Positions 22,601-22,820 of a stretch of DNA of 22,820 nt are shown one piece after another. How positions within the stretch are numbered: the first letter of the stretch is position 1; every line of letters starts with the position of its first letter. Where the stretch lies: assembly GCF_943914015.1 (NCBI RefSeq), contig NZ_CALUAK010000037.1:1-22820 (forward strand), in the 5' to 3' direction. Position numbers and translations under genes: made by a program. The notes beneath the pieces were generated by a model. That model searched no databases, had not been told where the DNA came from, and saw only the letters and a program-made list of their open reading frames with translations. Source of the stretch: an uncultured Corynebacterium sp. (GTDB taxonomy: Bacteria; Actinomycetota; Actinomycetes; Mycobacteriales; Mycobacteriaceae).

Positions 22601-22820
22601 CCCGAATGCGGAGGTCCCGGTCGGAACGTACGAGGTTCCCGTCACAGTGACGTATCCGGACGGTTCGACTGATACGATCACCGCCCCGGTTGTCGTGACG
22701 GAGAAGGTCCTCACTCAGGCCGAGGCCAGCGTTCCCGCATACCCGCAGGCAACGGAGGTTTCGCAGCGCGGCGAGACGACGATCCCTGTCACCTTCGATC
22801 GCCCGCGCACCTCCGAGAAG
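19641..22820 (+). CDS. Large secreted surface protein with SdrD-B-like, Ig and Rib/YPDG-type repeats (partial, 3' end outside window)
   Basis: The first 1060 residues are visible, in one frame to the edge. A Sec signal peptide (basic MNYKPK, hydrophobic core, QAVA at 31-34) is followed by a Thr/Glu/Asn-rich spacer. Two beta-sandwich-like modules of the carboxypeptidase-regulatory/SdrD-B type are suggested by GVEVYA...TKDDGTFSI (about 111-165) and NVEVVASY...TTDAKGAYKI (about 278-360). A putative Ig (He_PIG) module shows GLSLDEKTGKITGTP (about 640-660). From about residue 803, repeats of some 110 residues begin, at about 803, 919 and 1028. Each shows FDDPNT (FDRPRT in the third); the first two continue with a W-V core and YPDGS near the end, as in long Rib/YPDG repeats of adhesins. 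GTG 19641 has a good ribosome site. Adhesion or cell-surface display is inferred; anchoring cannot be judged. Confidence 0.85.
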   Translation, partial: MNYKPKGFSIAAAAVSLTLLLPGVVPVVPPQAVAQTASENTENTPENANPTGATRAAAESDAVAESFFADAIEATGVKDAKGTVNGNVVELGIIPETYIQDAVAAGKPLGGVEVYAKWTEKKKNGQISSPLYKTVTKDDGTFSIALKPYLDANGKEHTFTADPTAAYKEKIQLWFRAPDDSLELFWSYGYRPVPDGIVVDTTGGADWTGGRVRNARALFKKKDDPSLPNHKPRDQWVVQSAENMNGKNGDVNGRIYWNWVQGVGSLRWRDVNNPDYDRGIPNVEVVASYLSDKAVDAIEKYYNDNKATLFNNHPLRKPGWTYEDAVTLNNWIMEKVKANPDWIAETVMTTTDAKGAYKIRFNGTWGRDDRSAGSVPKDKVGTVASSPNEGSWGDSGRSKDTKHVNWEWMYISTPNMPPVAGVTNPFRNEIWGGADMWSNRALLTRGNDPMGTGNLIAANATQDLTQDYFADLHIGALTPHSTFGVLSYDTRTKFATPGVTVDTGAAGWPSQADQKYRIIWTDPDGNEVKRCEEFADADGHIPSCPLTVPEDLKEVSTFTATLYALPDGADPLVMGVDTFTAIPARLHTPYGAVGQNYPLQTPGNPANVKDGQVAAFVEVPSTIGKAEVTWTYELDPETPLPQGLSLDEKTGKITGTPTEFGTFPVRVTAVGTIPSASGDTKEVRIGTTDNLTVTKATMLDYTFTEGEKGTKPISIVGLPQNATDKEGNPVQVTATNFTAVGDLPKGFSLAPDGMLTVDETAKAGTYTDVTVQYEVTDEDGVKHTIQGGGKVVVDPNPAFVKQDRDTYQPQVGSDTPTVEQDSSVTTAPLTFDDPNTPDTESAPSGTLFDAPDATALNSIFPDATPAPDWVTVNPDGSVTANPPKDAKPGVYQVPVRANYPDGSSEIVFVPVEVTKRTPDAEKYGPTYGSTPTSVAQDSRGSVTDPSFDDPNTTDVQERVPAGTTFAPGADAPDWVEVDPQTGMLTLRPNAEVPVGTYEVPVTVTYPDGSTDTITAPVVVTEKVLTQAEASVPAYPQATEVSQRGETTIPVTFDRPRTSEK

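Overview
The window looks like a Corynebacterium chromosome (Actinobacteria), probably close to the replication origin. The evidence is high G+C with short AT-rich promoters, many apparently leaderless genes, a KMGKS-type LeuS, an SdpI-family membrane protein, a Rib/YPDG-type surface protein, and the order pcnA <-> Nudix - exported DUF6049-like protein - murJ. That order matches the mycobacterial and corynebacterial block next to sigM-trx-parAB-oriC. Two perfect parS-type palindromes inside the trp genes agree with an origin-proximal position. The species is not identifiable from the sequence alone.

Left part (1-6860). A minus-strand chain runs Nudix hydrolase -> exported single-pass protein -> murJ, and murJ leaves the window at the left edge. 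Divergent from it on the plus strand are pcnA, a YqgE/AlgH-family gene, and an azlC/azlD (brnF/brnE-like) amino-acid exporter pair. The azlC gene is broken by an in-frame TGA. A strong bidirectional hairpin closes this block.

Middle (6861-14660). A minus-strand unit encodes a Rieske lipoprotein, a bile-acid-symporter-like transporter and a small unknown protein. A gene-free stretch of about 370 bp with several repeats follows. Then comes the tryptophan operon, transcribed leftward: trpL (three consecutive Trp codons and an attenuator), trpE, trpG, trpCF, trpB, trpA. Its genes are tightly coupled by overlaps. trpD (anthranilate phosphoribosyltransferase) is absent from its usual place between trpG and trpC. 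The encoded enzymes otherwise cover chorismate -> anthranilate and phosphoribosylanthranilate -> tryptophan.

Right part (14659-22820). An SdpI-family membrane protein (minus) lies divergent to a dicarboxylate/amino-acid:cation symporter (plus). leuS with its terminator follows, then a large secreted surface protein with SdrD-B-like, putative Ig and long Rib/YPDG-type repeat domains, cut by the right edge.

The most notable points are the parS palindromes embedded in trp coding sequence, the trpD-less trp operon, the disrupted azlC, a set of inverted or tandem repeats at promoters, and a recurring leaderless promoter layout. I saw no tRNA, rRNA, CRISPR, insertion sequence or phage genes.
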